Below, piece after piece: positions 35,316 to 44,710 of a stretch of DNA of 64,000 bases (positions are counted from its first letter, which is position 1; each line of letters opens with the position of its first letter). A model generated the notes under the pieces. The model saw nothing but the letters and a program-made list of their open reading frames with translations. It was not told the DNA's origin and did no database searches. A program made the translations under genes and the position numbers. Origin of the DNA: JAIEOG01 sp964519985 (GTDB lineage Bacteria; Bdellovibrionota; FAC87; UBA2466). The stretch spans positions 1 through 64,000 of the forward strand of contig CAZFMF010000019.1 of NCBI GenBank assembly GCA_964519985.1. The letters are read 5' to 3'.

Positions 35316-36948
35316 CCCAGATCACACGATCCGTCTGTGCCGACCAAACCGATAAGCGGGCCGCGTAGCACGCTTCCACTACATTGCGTTTCACCTTTAA
35401 GGTCGGCGTTAGCTCTCCGGTGTCGGGTGACCAAACGTCTTTGACTACCACCAATTTGGCCAGCTGCTCGTGGGGATCAAGTTTTGCGTTTACAGCCTGA
35501 ACTAAAGCGGTCAAAGCGACTTTCGCCTCCGCTCGCTTTGTCCCAGGTAGCAAGGTGACGAGCGCAATCGGATTGGGGAGATCATTGCCGACCACGCAAA
35601 CCGACTCTAATAAAAGCGATTCACTCAACCGCGCTTCGATCGGCGCCGGAGCAATATACTTGCCTTTGGTGGTCTTAAAAATCTCTTTCAATCGCCCCGT
35701 GATGCGCAGGTAACCGTCAGCGTCGATAGCGCCCAAATCGCCCGTCTTTAAATACGCGCCGTCGAACGATTCCGCACGCCGATCCTCTTGCTTGTAGTAG
35801 CCCTGGAAAGAACAAGGGCTATCCACCAAGATTTCCCCACTCTCCGCAATACGTGTTTTCACACCCGGCCAAGGAGTGCCGGCCGTTCCCACCCTGACCC
35901 GGTCGCGGTGATTGTAATGAGAGTAAGCGAAGTTTTCCGTTAGCCCATAGGCCTCTTGAATGACGATACCAATGGATTGAAACCAACGGATCAAAGACGG
36001 CGGCGTGGGCGCTCCGCCCGTAATGATAATCTTGGCGTGGCGCAACCCCAAGCTGGTTTGGAGTTTGTGCTTAATCAGTGTCGAAACGATCGGAATCTTG
36101 AGCAGCAAAGAAAGTTTATTCGGCGGTAACTTGGCTAAAATCCCGGACTGAAACTTCTGCCATAGGCGCGGAACCGCAACAAACACCTCGGGCTGAACGG
36201 ACTGAATGTTTTTCTGAAAGCTATCGAGTGATTCGACAAACGAAATCACGCCGGCGCAATAAACCGAGGCCGTTTCCACAATGATTCGCTCGGCCACATG
36301 GGCCATCGGCAAGTAGGAAAAAAAGCGGGTGGCTTTTTGAACTTTCGCTTCGCGAACGGTTTGCGAACCCGCCACGGCGAATGCCTTAAAGGAATGCATA
36401 ACTCCTTTGGGTTCTCCGGTGGTTCCGGAAGTATAGATGATTGTCGCCGTCTCCTCGGCCCGGCGCGCGGGTTTGCCCGACAATCCCGGAGTTTTCGCCA
36501 CGAGCGAATCCCAACTCTCGGATGCGCGGACCGTGTGATACGGAAACGCGATGCACGGCACGCCGGCGGGAACGGCGGATCGGTACGCTTCCAGGTTATC
36601 TAGTTTTCCCACGAACGCGAGCTGGCACCCACTGTGCTCCAGGATCGCTTTCACCGAGCTCCCGGCCAAATTCGGATAGAGCGGGACCGAGACGTGTCCG
36701 GCCATCCAAATGGCGTAGTCCGCCATGATCCAGTGCGCGCAGTTCTTGGACAAAATCGCGATTGGGCTCCCCGGGGCAAAGCCCTTGGCTTTCAACACGG
36801 CCGCCATGGAACGCACTTGCGCCATCATCTGGGCGCGGGTCATTTCGCGATAGCCTTCCCCGGGAAACGGTTGGCGAAGGCAAATCTGGTCAGGGAGCTG
36901 CTCTTCCCACTGGTAAAGCATTTCAAGCGGCAGAGTGTGGTCGGACAT
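35308..36948 (-). CDS. fadD: AMP-forming long-chain acyl-CoA synthetase
   Basis: 546 residues from ATG 36948 (an earlier in-frame ATG at 37068 adds a Ser/Arg-rich leader without support). Activates fatty acids to acyl-CoA via acyl-AMP. Seen: P-loop-like TATIIYTSGTTGEPKGVMHS, the AYGLTENF A5 motif, YLKTGDLGAIDADGYL (A7) and the ITGRLKEIFKTTKGKYIAP hinge with catalytic Lys region. The closest layout is the FadD15/long-chain group found in many bacteria. Chain-length preference is not visible. Confidence 0.88.
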   Translation of the reverse strand: MSDHTLPLEMLYQWEEQLPDQICLRQPFPGEGYREMTRAQMMAQVRSMAAVLKAKGFAPGSPIAILSKNCAHWIMADYAIWMAGHVSVPLYPNLAGSSVKAILEHSGCQLAFVGKLDNLEAYRSAVPAGVPCIAFPYHTVRASESWDSLVAKTPGLSGKPARRAEETATIIYTSGTTGEPKGVMHSFKAFAVAGSQTVREAKVQKATRFFSYLPMAHVAERIIVETASVYCAGVISFVESLDSFQKNIQSVQPEVFVAVPRLWQKFQSGILAKLPPNKLSLLLKIPIVSTLIKHKLQTSLGLRHAKIIITGGAPTPPSLIRWFQSIGIVIQEAYGLTENFAYSHYNHRDRVRVGTAGTPWPGVKTRIAESGEILVDSPCSFQGYYKQEDRRAESFDGAYLKTGDLGAIDADGYLRITGRLKEIFKTTKGKYIAPAPIEARLSESLLLESVCVVGNDLPNPIALVTLLPGTKRAEAKVALTALVQAVNAKLDPHEQLAKLVVVKDVWSPDTGELTPTLKVKRNVVEACYAARLSVWSAQTDRVIWDE

Positions 36949-37086
36949 CGGCGGTTTATAACCCGAACTCTGCCCATCACGCCAGCGGGAGGTGAAGACA
37001 ACTGTGTAAACCAAATTTGGCGTGAAATTGCCGTCACGTTTCACCGGTGGTGCAGTGACCCGGAACAAAATGCGTTGGAGGGAATC

Positions 37087-37533
37087 ATGCGCAAGTCTCT
37101 ATTGTCACTTACCATTCTAACTTTGGGCAGCGTAGCCATGGCCAAGCCGGCTCCGGCTCCGGCCGTCGAGCTCGAGCCGCTCCAGGTCACGAAGATCGCC
37201 CAAGCGGGAAATTTCATGCCGGGACCCGGACGTCCGGGCAAAACCAAACCCATGACCACCCTGTCGCTTCTAGTGCAAAGCCCGGGCGGCTGCACGGATC
37301 CGACGGACTTTGAAGTCAAAGTGAAGCAGGACGGCGGCAAGCAAATCGTCTCCATCCTCCGGGTCACGGAGGATAACTGTAGACGCGCAGCCCGCATCAT
37401 TGAGTTGGAGCTCGAGAGCCGCGACCTCTTGCTCTCGTCCAAAACGATGGACGGAAAATCCAACCTCGTGGGTCAGAGCAATCCGATCGTGATCGCCAAT
37501 CCACTCCCGGTGGAAGACAACACGACTCACTAA
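37087..37533 (+). CDS. Small secreted protein
   Basis: 148 residues from the ATG preceded by GGAGGG. Signal peptide ends at AMAKP. The mature protein has a VELEPLQVTKI strand, a GPGRPGK turn and two Cys (GGCTDP, DNCRRA) that may pair. It resembles small periplasmic beta-sandwich proteins but no family is assigned. Followed by a strong hairpin at 37548. Confidence 0.6.
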   Translation: MRKSLLSLTILTLGSVAMAKPAPAPAVELEPLQVTKIAQAGNFMPGPGRPGKTKPMTTLSLLVQSPGGCTDPTDFEVKVKQDGGKQIVSILRVTEDNCRRAARIIELELESRDLLLSSKTMDGKSNLVGQSNPIVIANPLPVEDNTTH

Positions 37534-37547
37534 CGAAACGGAGCAAC

Positions 37548-37576
37548 GGACTGGCTGGTCGCTGACCAGTCAGTCC
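37548..37576 (+). terminator. Hairpin terminator
   Basis: Near-perfect 13-bp stem GGACTGGCTGGTC/GACCAGTCAGTCC with a 3-nt loop, 15 bp after a stop codon, followed by CCCCTT rather than a full T-tract. Confidence 0.6.
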
Positions 37577-37666
37577 CCCTTAACCTTCCTTCGATCAAAC
37601 TCTTCCGTATCTCGCGCCGCAGCATTGGCATCAAAAATGTAAAGTCTCCACGCCAGAGGAGATTTT

Positions 37667-38011
37667 ATGAAATCACTAAAACTGTTTCTCGTTACTGCCG
37701 CTCTCATTGGGGCGGGCGCTTGCTCATCGACTAAAAGCCCAGTCGCCGCGTCCACCGCGGGTCCCGCGCCCGTGAACAAAGAAGCTTATGCCGACTACGC
37801 CGAGGACAAACTCGATAAGTGGGACAAACAAGTCGACAAGCTAGCCGAGCCCGCTCGCGAAAAGCTCGAAACCAATATTGCGGATGCCCGCATCGAGTTG
37901 AAAGAGTTGCAAAGCGCATCAGAGAACCAGTGGCGTTCGTATCGCACGCGTCTCGAAAGCGCATTCAATCGGATCGAGACTTCTTACAACCAACTAGCGA
38001 CCCGCAAATAA
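37667..38011 (+). CDS. Small lipoprotein with coiled-coil
   Basis: 114 residues: signal with GAGACSS lipobox (Cys19), an Ala/Pro linker, then a charged helix of about 75 residues with heptad spacing (DKLDKWDKQVDKLAEPAREKL onward). An envelope lipoprotein or spacer; the layout recalls Lpp-like helical lipoproteins, though no Lpp homology is claimed. An SD-like AGAGGAG lies upstream. 24 bp ahead of a second lipoprotein gene. Confidence 0.65.
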   Translation: MKSLKLFLVTAALIGAGACSSTKSPVAASTAGPAPVNKEAYADYAEDKLDKWDKQVDKLAEPAREKLETNIADARIELKELQSASENQWRSYRTRLESAFNRIETSYNQLATRK

Positions 38012-38035
38012 GCGGTCGCCATTGAGGAGAACACC

Positions 38036-38491
38036 ATGAAGAAAAACATCTGGATGGGGGTGTTTTTGGTTTTGGCGATGAGTTGCGGCAAAGAGACCCC
38101 TCGCGATCCGGCCACCGAGCGGCTCGAAGCCCCAGCCCTGGCGACAGTATCGGAAATCACCACCACCGGCGATCGCGCCACGTTGGTAGGGCGCAGGGTG
38201 GAATTCGCACGAGTCCAAGCGCAGGATGTCGTCGGCGATGTGGCATTTTGGATCGGCGATCCGAATCATGCCGTGCCGGCGGTCCTAGGTAGCGAACTGC
38301 GTGGTCAAGGCGGAGAAGGCGATGTGAGTATTCGCAAAGGGCGTTTCTACAAAATTACGGGAGTCGTTCGCTTAGTCGAAAACGTAGATCGCAGTGACGC
38401 GACTTGGGCGCTTGTCGATGATCGGGAGATGGAAGCGATTTCCGCCGCCCGCATCTACGTAGAAACCGCTACAGTGACACCCGTTCATTGA
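38036..38491 (+). CDS. Lipoprotein of unknown function
   Basis: 151 residues with lipobox AMSCGK (Cys17) and a strong GAGGAG ribosome site. The mature domain is beta-rich (RATLVGRRVEFARVQAQ, FYKITGVVRLVENV), similar in flavour to OB-fold-like exported proteins, not assignable. Probably co-transcribed with the upstream lipoprotein. Its last 23 bp would overlap the restored 3' end of the opposite-strand frameshifted gene. Confidence 0.6.
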   Translation: MKKNIWMGVFLVLAMSCGKETPRDPATERLEAPALATVSEITTTGDRATLVGRRVEFARVQAQDVVGDVAFWIGDPNHAVPAVLGSELRGQGGEGDVSIRKGRFYKITGVVRLVENVDRSDATWALVDDREMEAISAARIYVETATVTPVH

Positions 38492-39192
38492 CTGCGGTGT
38501 TTTTATCCGGAGACGTGCTGGGGTCGGTGATGAAAATCGATCCCAGCACGGCCCGTTGAAGTTCCCGGCGCTGTTCCTGGGTATAGTGCGGAGACCGGGT
38601 CCATTTACCGATGATTTGAATCTTTGGCGAGTGAAGTGCGCCGCGGCTGTTGGGTGGAGTCGGGGTACTCGTAGGTCAGATGTTCCGCCGGTTCAGTTTG
38701 CACAAAAAAGGTATATTCAGCTGGAACATTTGTGCGAGCCGGAATGCGTCGCCAATCCTCAATTTTACCGGTTTCGGGATCGGGTTGATTGTTCGCCGGG
38801 GGGGAAAAGACAAACCAATCGTCGGCGCTACCGCCAAACCACTGACCGGGAAGGGTTGAGTGTGGCGTTAGCGAGTGAGAAGGCGTTCCAAATTGGCCCT
38901 TCGAATTTGTCTTGTCATAGACGTAGCCTTTTAGCTTCGCGTCTTTTCGACGGTAAATCCGATTCGGAAGCAGCAATGGCAGCTTGCCATTGCTATCCCT
39001 TTTCACTTCCACCAGTTTACGAACCGTCTTTCCCGAGCTTGTGACCTGATCCGTGAGTTCGACCAAGTAAAGCGGATCCGCGGTGGACTCTACGGAATTC
39101 TTTGCGGCGTTAGCCACATCTTGCATGCTTTTTAAGGGCTCGGCGTGGGCCGAAAAAGACAGCAAAACCATCAAAGTGAAAATATGCTTCAT
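38469..39192 (-). pseudogene. Secreted protein with a one-base frameshift near the C-terminus
   Basis: The annotatable frame runs 39192-38605: signal peptide (SFSAHAE), then about 170 residues, ending abruptly in SLAKDSNHR. After removing one C from the CCCC run at 38662-38665, the protein continues for about 65 residues (through IIGKWTRSPHYTQEQ and GSIFITDPSTS) to a TAG at 38469. This extension has sensible protein composition, so an indel or sequencing error is likely. Third gene of a leftward operon of secreted proteins (4-bp overlap upstream). Confidence 0.6.
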
Positions 39193-39815
39193 GGGTCCGC
39201 TCTCACGAGACCGACATCAGGAGTTGGAGCTGACGTTCGGACGGCCACCCCCTCTTCTCCTCTCGTCGGCAAAGTATTGAACCCCACACCGGTTGCGGTT
39301 CCTTTTTGCACCTCACAAGGCGCCGGCAGAAACTTCGGCGGAAGCGTCGGGTCGGATAGGGGATCAATTAGAAACTTTCCCGGCCCCTCGCCAATGTCCT
39401 TACCATCAAGCACCGTCGCGCTGGAATGGGCTCGACTGAATTTATACGGCACCACCATAGCGCTCACCGTATTATCACTTTGTCCGATCACCAGCTGACA
39501 CTCGGCGCCTCGCTCCGACCCCACCGCCGGTCGAAAGCTGACGTCGTCTCTAATCACCCATTTCGAAAAATACCGACGTTGGTCCTGCATTTTTGGAAAC
39601 TCTCGATTCCCGCAATCTTCGAACTCACTAAGAGCGCGGGGACTTCGCTCCGAATCCGATGCCATGCTCTTGTCTTCGACCTTTGGGTGGGTGCGATCGG
39701 TTTGAGTAGATCGAGGTCTTCCGATGAATTCATGATTGCCCACATCTTCCCCCACCACCGATGCGTGCAAACCGAGGGTGAAAGCAAGGAGACCGAGTCG
39801 GCCCAAGTGCTTCAT
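39189..39815 (-). CDS. Secreted protein of unknown function
   Basis: 208 residues from ATG 39815, which overlaps the stop of the upstream gene by 4 bp. Signal peptide ends near HASVV. The mature part is polar with three Cys (EDCGN, GAECQ, APCEV) and no recognisable family. The C-terminal 4 bp overlap the next gene, so the three genes 41533 to 38469 are translationally coupled. Confidence 0.55.
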   Translation of the reverse strand: MKHLGRLGLLAFTLGLHASVVGEDVGNHEFIGRPRSTQTDRTHPKVEDKSMASDSERSPRALSEFEDCGNREFPKMQDQRRYFSKWVIRDDVSFRPAVGSERGAECQLVIGQSDNTVSAMVVPYKFSRAHSSATVLDGKDIGEGPGKFLIDPLSDPTLPPKFLPAPCEVQKGTATGVGFNTLPTRGEEGVAVRTSAPTPDVGLVRADP

Positions 39816-41533
39816 TTGCGGGCCTCCTTTTTTTCCAGCGCAACGCAATACTCACACCCACGACAAGTCGTACAAAAATCGTCCTTCAACTGCTGAATCA
39901 AAGCCTTCGCCTCTTTCGGATCCGATTTGGCCTTCTCGGCGATCCGACTCTGCATTTTCTGGTAGGCTTCAGCCGCGTTGTCGGACTTCTGATATTCGTC
40001 GATCACCATGTCTTTGGCGGCTTTTTTGAGATTCGGGTCCTTAGATTCCCCGAGCGCTCCGCGCGCAATAACGTCTCCGATCGGTTTCGGCACGGGTTTT
40101 CCCTGATCAAGCGCTTCTTTTCCGGCTTTCACCGCGTCGTAAATGGCGCGATCACTCGGGGAGAGTTTAGTGGGATCGACTTTCGAAAGCGGGTTTCCGA
40201 GGCCGCCGCCCCCTTGACCGCCTCCCAATCCACTAGGTCCGGAAACCGCGCCAGTCCCAAGCGAAGCCGGACCCCGATTTGCGCCGGCACTGCCGACCGA
40301 ACCGGCGCCCACAACATCGGCAGCCCCGGGGAGGGAACGTGAAGGGTTCGCGCTTGCCGAGGCATACCCGTCGGCCGTAGCGACGGAGACGGGTGCCGCC
40401 ACTCCATTGATAATCGTCGTATTACCGCCGCGATAAGACCGTTGGGAGTTATCCACGCGATTCGAAACGGGGGAGCCGCCGGGTAGAGTGGCGGCGGTTT
40501 TTGCCGACGGAGGTTGCTGACCGAACGGGTTCTTGCCACTGTTCAAGGCGGATGCCGCACCGGGCGTCTTGATATTCACCGTGGCATCCACGGTGACTTT
40601 GCCCGACCCAGCATTTTGAACTGGGTTGAGGATCGGAACGCCGTTAGCGCTTGCCGGAGCGCGCGCCGTGTTTTCCATTCCGACACCGCTTTTTTCACCC
40701 AACGCCAGATTCGCGGACCGATTGCACCAACCCGGTACCGCCGCGACAATCCTGGGCGCCAGGGGATCGACTAGACGGAAACCCTCGATCGGTCCAAGCC
40801 GACCGGCGCGACGCCCGTCCCGGTCCACGCGCTCGATTTGAAAGACGGAAATTTCGGGATTAGTGAGTAGCGCGAACGGCAGGGTCTTGGGCTCCCGCTT
40901 GCGGTAGTCGCGTAAAAAAGCTTCGAGTAACGGCGTGGGTAAACGCGAAGCCGAATCGTGCGGCACCACGAGCAGGTACGTCTCTTTCACGGATCGTACC
41001 GGCACTAGGGTCAGTGTAATCCCGGTATAGCGCCCATCGCGCTCAACCGAGAAAACGCTCGCCCCGTCGAGAATCGGAGTCCAGCGATCGACGAGGAGGG
41101 CATCGCGCGCGCTGCAGGCGTCGGTATTGGCTTCGTGCAATTGTCGCAAAAGCCAAATCGCATGCAGAGGGTGAGAAATGCGCTCGAACCGGTACGTAGG
41201 TTTCGAGGGGGCCGAATATTGAAAGGCCATCGGTTTGCGCGCCTTCAAAAGTCGCTCGTTGACTCCCCCGACTTGGGAACGCAGTTTGCGCAGCTGCTCG
41301 AGCGCCGCATCAAACTCACGGGAGAAATCACCGCGGGGTGAAGCATAGCTTTGAATGGCCTCGCGGTAGGTGCGCGCCCGATTCGCGTCCGTGAAAAGGC
41401 GATCCACTTCCCGGGACGATTGGGTAAACGCCCCCAAATCGCTTAGCGAAGCGGCTGATACCCGCCCCGCCGCGCCCATAGCGGCGCTCAGGAGAAGGCA
41501 GGAAATAATGCGCAATGACGTAAAGGTGCCCAT
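39812..41533 (-). CDS. Large secreted protein with Gly/Ser/Ala-rich middle and Cys-rich tail
   Basis: 573 residues with a signal peptide (cleavage near RVSAAS). The N-terminal domain (about 30-260) is alpha/beta. A low-complexity Gly/Ala/Ser/Asn region (about 285-440) is followed by a charged helical segment and a C-terminal CTTCRGCEYC cluster that looks metal-binding or redox-active. An extracellular or envelope role is likely. First gene of a three-gene operon. No family recognised. Confidence 0.55.
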   Translation of the reverse strand: MGTFTSLRIISCLLLSAAMGAAGRVSAASLSDLGAFTQSSREVDRLFTDANRARTYREAIQSYASPRGDFSREFDAALEQLRKLRSQVGGVNERLLKARKPMAFQYSAPSKPTYRFERISHPLHAIWLLRQLHEANTDACSARDALLVDRWTPILDGASVFSVERDGRYTGITLTLVPVRSVKETYLLVVPHDSASRLPTPLLEAFLRDYRKREPKTLPFALLTNPEISVFQIERVDRDGRRAGRLGPIEGFRLVDPLAPRIVAAVPGWCNRSANLALGEKSGVGMENTARAPASANGVPILNPVQNAGSGKVTVDATVNIKTPGAASALNSGKNPFGQQPPSAKTAATLPGGSPVSNRVDNSQRSYRGGNTTIINGVAAPVSVATADGYASASANPSRSLPGAADVVGAGSVGSAGANRGPASLGTGAVSGPSGLGGGQGGGGLGNPLSKVDPTKLSPSDRAIYDAVKAGKEALDQGKPVPKPIGDVIARGALGESKDPNLKKAAKDMVIDEYQKSDNAAEAYQKMQSRIAEKAKSDPKEAKALIQQLKDDFCTTCRGCEYCVALEKKEARK

Positions 41534-41593
41534 GGTCTCAAAGACCTATCGGCACTTTCTGGCAAATTCCTGAGCGATATTAAGGGGCTTAGA

Positions 41594-42295
41594 CTAACCG
41601 CACTGTCCGTTGGTGAAGTCCATATCGACCGCTTCGCCGTCTATCGTGCAGGCTAACGAAGAGTCGGAGGTCGGCGCGGAAGTCAGGCTGCTTCCCGTAT
41701 CCGCAGTGATTTCCTTTGGGACGGTGATGCCACTGCAGACTTTTTGCGATCCATCGGCGGCACCACACGCCAGGGCCTGGCCGTTCAGCGAACCGTACGT
41801 GATCGTGCTGGTCATGCTTTTGAACGTCATGCAGAAGCTCACGGTCAAATTGGTGCCATCATCCGTGCAGGTCGGCGCCACCATGGTGCCTTCCAATTTC
41901 ATATCCTTCATCACGATCTTATCGCTTCCGCAGGCCACTTCGATCGTCTTGCCCGTCCCATCACAGGTGATGTTGCAATCCGCGCGACTCGCGCTTTCGG
42001 TACATTCCACGGCCGTCGTGCCATCGCTGCCTTCCAGCTCCGTCCCACTGCAGCCATTGCTCGTGAACATCCCGCACGTGAAACCCGTGGCGGTGCGATT
42101 GGCCGCTAAGCGTGCGGCGGCCAGACTCTTTTCTAGACGCACCTGGGTCGCGGCCTTCGCGAAACTACGGGCCGAGTCATTTGAGAAGACGGATGCGAGC
42201 GCGTTGGCTGCCTTCGCGGCGTCGCCCCCCTTCGAGTTGCAGGCGGCTAAACATAAAATGATGAGTGCAAAGGCAGTGGATCGAAGCATTGTCAT
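41594..42295 (-). CDS. Cys-rich lipoprotein
   Basis: 233 residues with lipobox CLAACNS. The mature protein has more than ten Cys (GFTCGMF, NGCSG, VECTES, ADCNITCDG and others), presumably disulfide-bonded, in a beta-rich domain. A helical segment before the Cys-rich part is Ala/Arg-rich. No family recognised. It is separated from its upstream neighbour by a 12-bp-stem hairpin. Confidence 0.6.
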   Translation of the reverse strand: MTMLRSTAFALIILCLAACNSKGGDAAKAANALASVFSNDSARSFAKAATQVRLEKSLAAARLAANRTATGFTCGMFTSNGCSGTELEGSDGTTAVECTESASRADCNITCDGTGKTIEVACGSDKIVMKDMKLEGTMVAPTCTDDGTNLTVSFCMTFKSMTSTITYGSLNGQALACGAADGSQKVCSGITVPKEITADTGSSLTSAPTSDSSLACTIDGEAVDMDFTNGQCG

Positions 42296-42363
42296 TCCCC
42301 CAGTTTAGTAAACGATAACGTCGATAGAAGAGGGGTTCAACTGGCTTCGTCGATACTGAGCGT

Positions 42364-42392
42364 CAACCCACCCGCACGTAGCGGGTGGGTTG
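42364..42392 (-). terminator. Perfect 12-bp hairpin between leftward genes
   Basis: CAACCCACCCGC/GCGGGTGGGTTG with a 5-nt loop, 22 bp downstream of the 42414-43160 stop. There is no T-tract, so it could be a terminator or an attenuating hairpin. Confidence 0.6.
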
Positions 42393-42413
42393 CGTCGTAA
42401 ATGAAATCAGCGG

Positions 42414-43160
42414 CTAGTCTTTTTCGGGAAGGTTTTCTCCGAAGCCCTCAAAAACCAGGGCTAAGACCTTGTGGCTTTCGGGTGCGGTCGGATACGGGTA
42501 CTTCTGAGCGTCCGAAACCTGCTCGCTGCCCTTGATCGCTTTAATCACACTCACAAGTCCCAGCTCCCTTTCCTTATCGTACTGGCGGGTATTGCTCAGG
42601 GACTTCGTAATGGATCCGCTCCACGCCACGTCGCCTTCTTTTAGATCGTAAACCAAAAGTGACGCGGTGAGATCGCGGCGAGCCGTGGTCACGACTTTTT
42701 CACTGCCTTCGATGGTCTTGCCGTTGCGATCCTGATTCGCGGTTTCATTGCGATCGTGGTTCACTTCGTCGTTTTCCACGCGCGCGAACGTAATGTAGCG
42801 CGTATCCGCCACCTTAGATTTCAACGTATTGAGCGATTTGTCGCTGAGTAGTCCCGACGTCTGCAGTTCGGCCAACATCTGTTGGTACTGACTCGGACCG
42901 ACTTTGTTGATGACCGTTCCCACCGGCAGCACCGTCAATTCCTTACGCTCTTCGAGCAACGCCGTACGCAAGAGATTCGAGTACGTGCTGCGTTTGCCTT
43001 CGTCCAGTGTTTCGGTCGCCGCGGCCACGCCGCCGACCGCAATCTTCCCATTCAACAACGCGGGATGCGTGAACGTCGCACTCTGTTTCAAACCCGCGAC
43101 TTTGGTAGCGCACCCGGCGATCACCGCCAAAAATAGGACCCCTGAGAAAACTTTCTTCAT
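42414..43160 (-). CDS. Lipoprotein of unknown function
   Basis: 248 residues with lipobox VIAGCAT (Cys17). The mature region resembles envelope lipoproteins with a nucleotide-like alpha/beta layout (NGKIAVGGVAAATETL, YITFARVENDEV, LLVYDLKEGDVAWSGS). The last motif is seen in some CsgG/penicillin-binding-activator-like families, not enough for a call. Preceded by an AT-rich upstream region and an SD-like GAGGC; monocistronic. Confidence 0.55.
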   Translation of the reverse strand: MKKVFSGVLFLAVIAGCATKVAGLKQSATFTHPALLNGKIAVGGVAAATETLDEGKRSTYSNLLRTALLEERKELTVLPVGTVINKVGPSQYQQMLAELQTSGLLSDKSLNTLKSKVADTRYITFARVENDEVNHDRNETANQDRNGKTIEGSEKVVTTARRDLTASLLVYDLKEGDVAWSGSITKSLSNTRQYDKERELGLVSVIKAIKGSEQVSDAQKYPYPTAPESHKVLALVFEGFGENLPEKD

Positions 43161-43302
43161 TGATTTGCCTCTCGTGTTTAAAAAACCTCAGGGGAAACGG
43201 TAATCGGTCCAGCTCCGTTTTCCAACCGATTTTGTACTTTTGTCAAAATATGAAAGTTCAGGAAGAAGAAAAGACGGAGGGATTGCTTGAAACTATTAAT
43301 AT

Positions 43303-43321
43303 AATAAATTCAATTATTTAA
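43303..43321. promoter_or_regulatory. AT-rich element shared with 21043
   Basis: AATAAATTCAATTATTTAA, 18 of 19 identical to the element at 21043-21061, in an AT-rich block about 140 bp upstream of a lipoprotein start. Possible UP element or nucleoid-protein site. Confidence 0.35.
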
Positions 43322-43416
43322 CTAGATAACAAGAAAAAGGTATTGCCTTTGTTTTCGGGTTTTGATTACCGTTAATTCATGGGTTGGGTCTAGTCTTTGG
43401 GTTTTGGGTGAAACGC

Positions 43417-43444
43417 AAAGCCGGAAGTTTTAGCTTCCGGCTTT
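43417..43444 (-). terminator. Terminator hairpin ending the leftward CIS operon
   Basis: 11-bp perfect stem AAAGCCGGAAG/CTTCCGGCTTT with a 6-nt loop. The stop codon of the AAA+ gene lies in the loop. T-runs flank both sides, so it may work in both directions. Confidence 0.7.
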
Positions 43445-44710
43445 TGCTTTGCGGTGTGAAAATTCCCACTCCGGCGCAACCTTTTTCCAATACATTTCGC
43501 CCACCGTTTCTCGCGACAACTCTAGATCGTGTTTTTGCAGTTCCCGTTTGATCGCCCAAAGAAAATCTTCCTGGCCCACTTGAGTTTGAGCGTTCGCCGC
43601 CGCCCGCCCGGCCGCCAAGCGAATGCAGTTTTTGATGCTGCCCCCCGTGAGACCAAATTCGCTCAAGTGCGCGAAGCAGACGTTTTCCGCCAACGGCAAC
43701 TCCGCCGGCACGTTTCGCTCCCAAATGCGTTGGCGCTGTTCCGTCACCGGCGCCCCGAACGTTAGCGTGTAACTGAAGCGCCGCAGGAAAGCCGGATCCA
43801 TGTGGTTGAAGTGGTTGGTACTGAGTAACAAGATGCCGTTAAATCGCTCCATTTCCTGAAGCAGGTAATTCACCTCCATATTGGCGTACCGGTCTTGCGC
43901 ATTTTTCACGTCCGATCGACTGCCGAAAATCGCGTCCGCCTCGTCGAAAAGCAGGATTCCCCTCACCCCCTCCGCCGCGCGGAACACCGCCTTGAGATTT
44001 TTCTCCGTCTCCCCCACCCACTTGCTAACCAGAGCCGAAAGATCTACCTGGTAGAGCGGCATTTGCAGTTCGGCGGCTAAAACTTCCGCCGCCATCGTCT
44101 TGCCCGTTCCGCTGGCGCCGTGGAAAAGCACGGTGACACCGTGGCCGCGGCTATGGCGTTTGCGAAAACCCCAGGTATCCTCGCAAAACTTTTTGCTCCG
44201 AATGTAGGAAAGCGCCTCGTCGAACTTCAGCTGGGTCAGGGGCCCTAGAACCAGATCGTCGATCGCGTAGGTCGGTTTGAGTTTGCGGGCATGGCGCAAC
44301 AGCTCGCCATCGGCTTGCGCCTCCGAGCCGGCCTCACTCAGGTTTTCTCCGAAGAGAAAGGTACCCTTGCCGTAAAACGAAGGGAGCTCCAACCGTGCGC
44401 TCGTCGCGGGCAGCAGAAAGACAAACTGCTGGCTGGGATAGGTCTTCAAAAAGCGTTTGATGGAAGTCGCCATTTCGGTCCCACAATGAAGGGCATCTAC
44501 TACGACGAGCTTGGGGGATCCTGGCCGCCACTCCATACGGAGATCTTCGCTTCGCGATTCCTCCAGAAGCACCCATTGGGCCGTGGCGTCCCAACCCCGT
44601 ACGGCTTCGAAAAGCGACTGACTGGCGCTCGGATCGCCCCCCTCCAGAACGACCCAGCGAGCCCCGCTAGATAATGCTTGCTGGATAGAATGAAATGGCG
44701 CGACCAACAC
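43430..44710 (-). CDS. AAA+ ATPase, Afp15-like CIS assembly ATPase
   Basis: 426 residues. The N-terminal 150 residues are unrecognised; the AAA+ module follows with Walker A GASGTGKT (198-205), Walker B ILLFDEAD (about 252-259), sensor-1 LLLSTNH and arginine finger PAFLRRF. AAA+ ATPases of this type (Afp15/Pvc15) are a conserved component of contractile injection loci and are thought to aid particle assembly or disassembly. The GTG start follows GGGAGG. Last gene of the leftward operon, ending in a terminator. Confidence 0.85.
   Translation of the reverse strand: MLVAPFHSIQQALSSGARWVVLEGGDPSASQSLFEAVRGWDATAQWVLLEESRSEDLRMEWRPGSPKLVVVDALHCGTEMATSIKRFLKTYPSQQFVFLLPATSARLELPSFYGKGTFLFGENLSEAGSEAQADGELLRHARKLKPTYAIDDLVLGPLTQLKFDEALSYIRSKKFCEDTWGFRKRHSRGHGVTVLFHGASGTGKTMAAEVLAAELQMPLYQVDLSALVSKWVGETEKNLKAVFRAAEGVRGILLFDEADAIFGSRSDVKNAQDRYANMEVNYLLQEMERFNGILLLSTNHFNHMDPAFLRRFSYTLTFGAPVTEQRQRIWERNVPAELPLAENVCFAHLSEFGLTGGSIKNCIRLAAGRAAANAQTQVGQEDFLWAIKRELQKHDLELSRETVGEMYWKKVAPEWEFSHRKAKAGS

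Noticed and set aside
38514..38550. 13-bp-stem hairpin as a terminator after the 38036 gene
   Set aside because: It lies in the restored reading frame of the opposite frameshifted gene and lacks a T-tract, so it may be coding coincidence.
41610..42308. 232-residue ORF antisense to the Cys-rich lipoprotein
   Set aside because: The minus-strand frame has a lipobox and structured Cys pattern; the antisense ORF lacks a ribosome site and family features.
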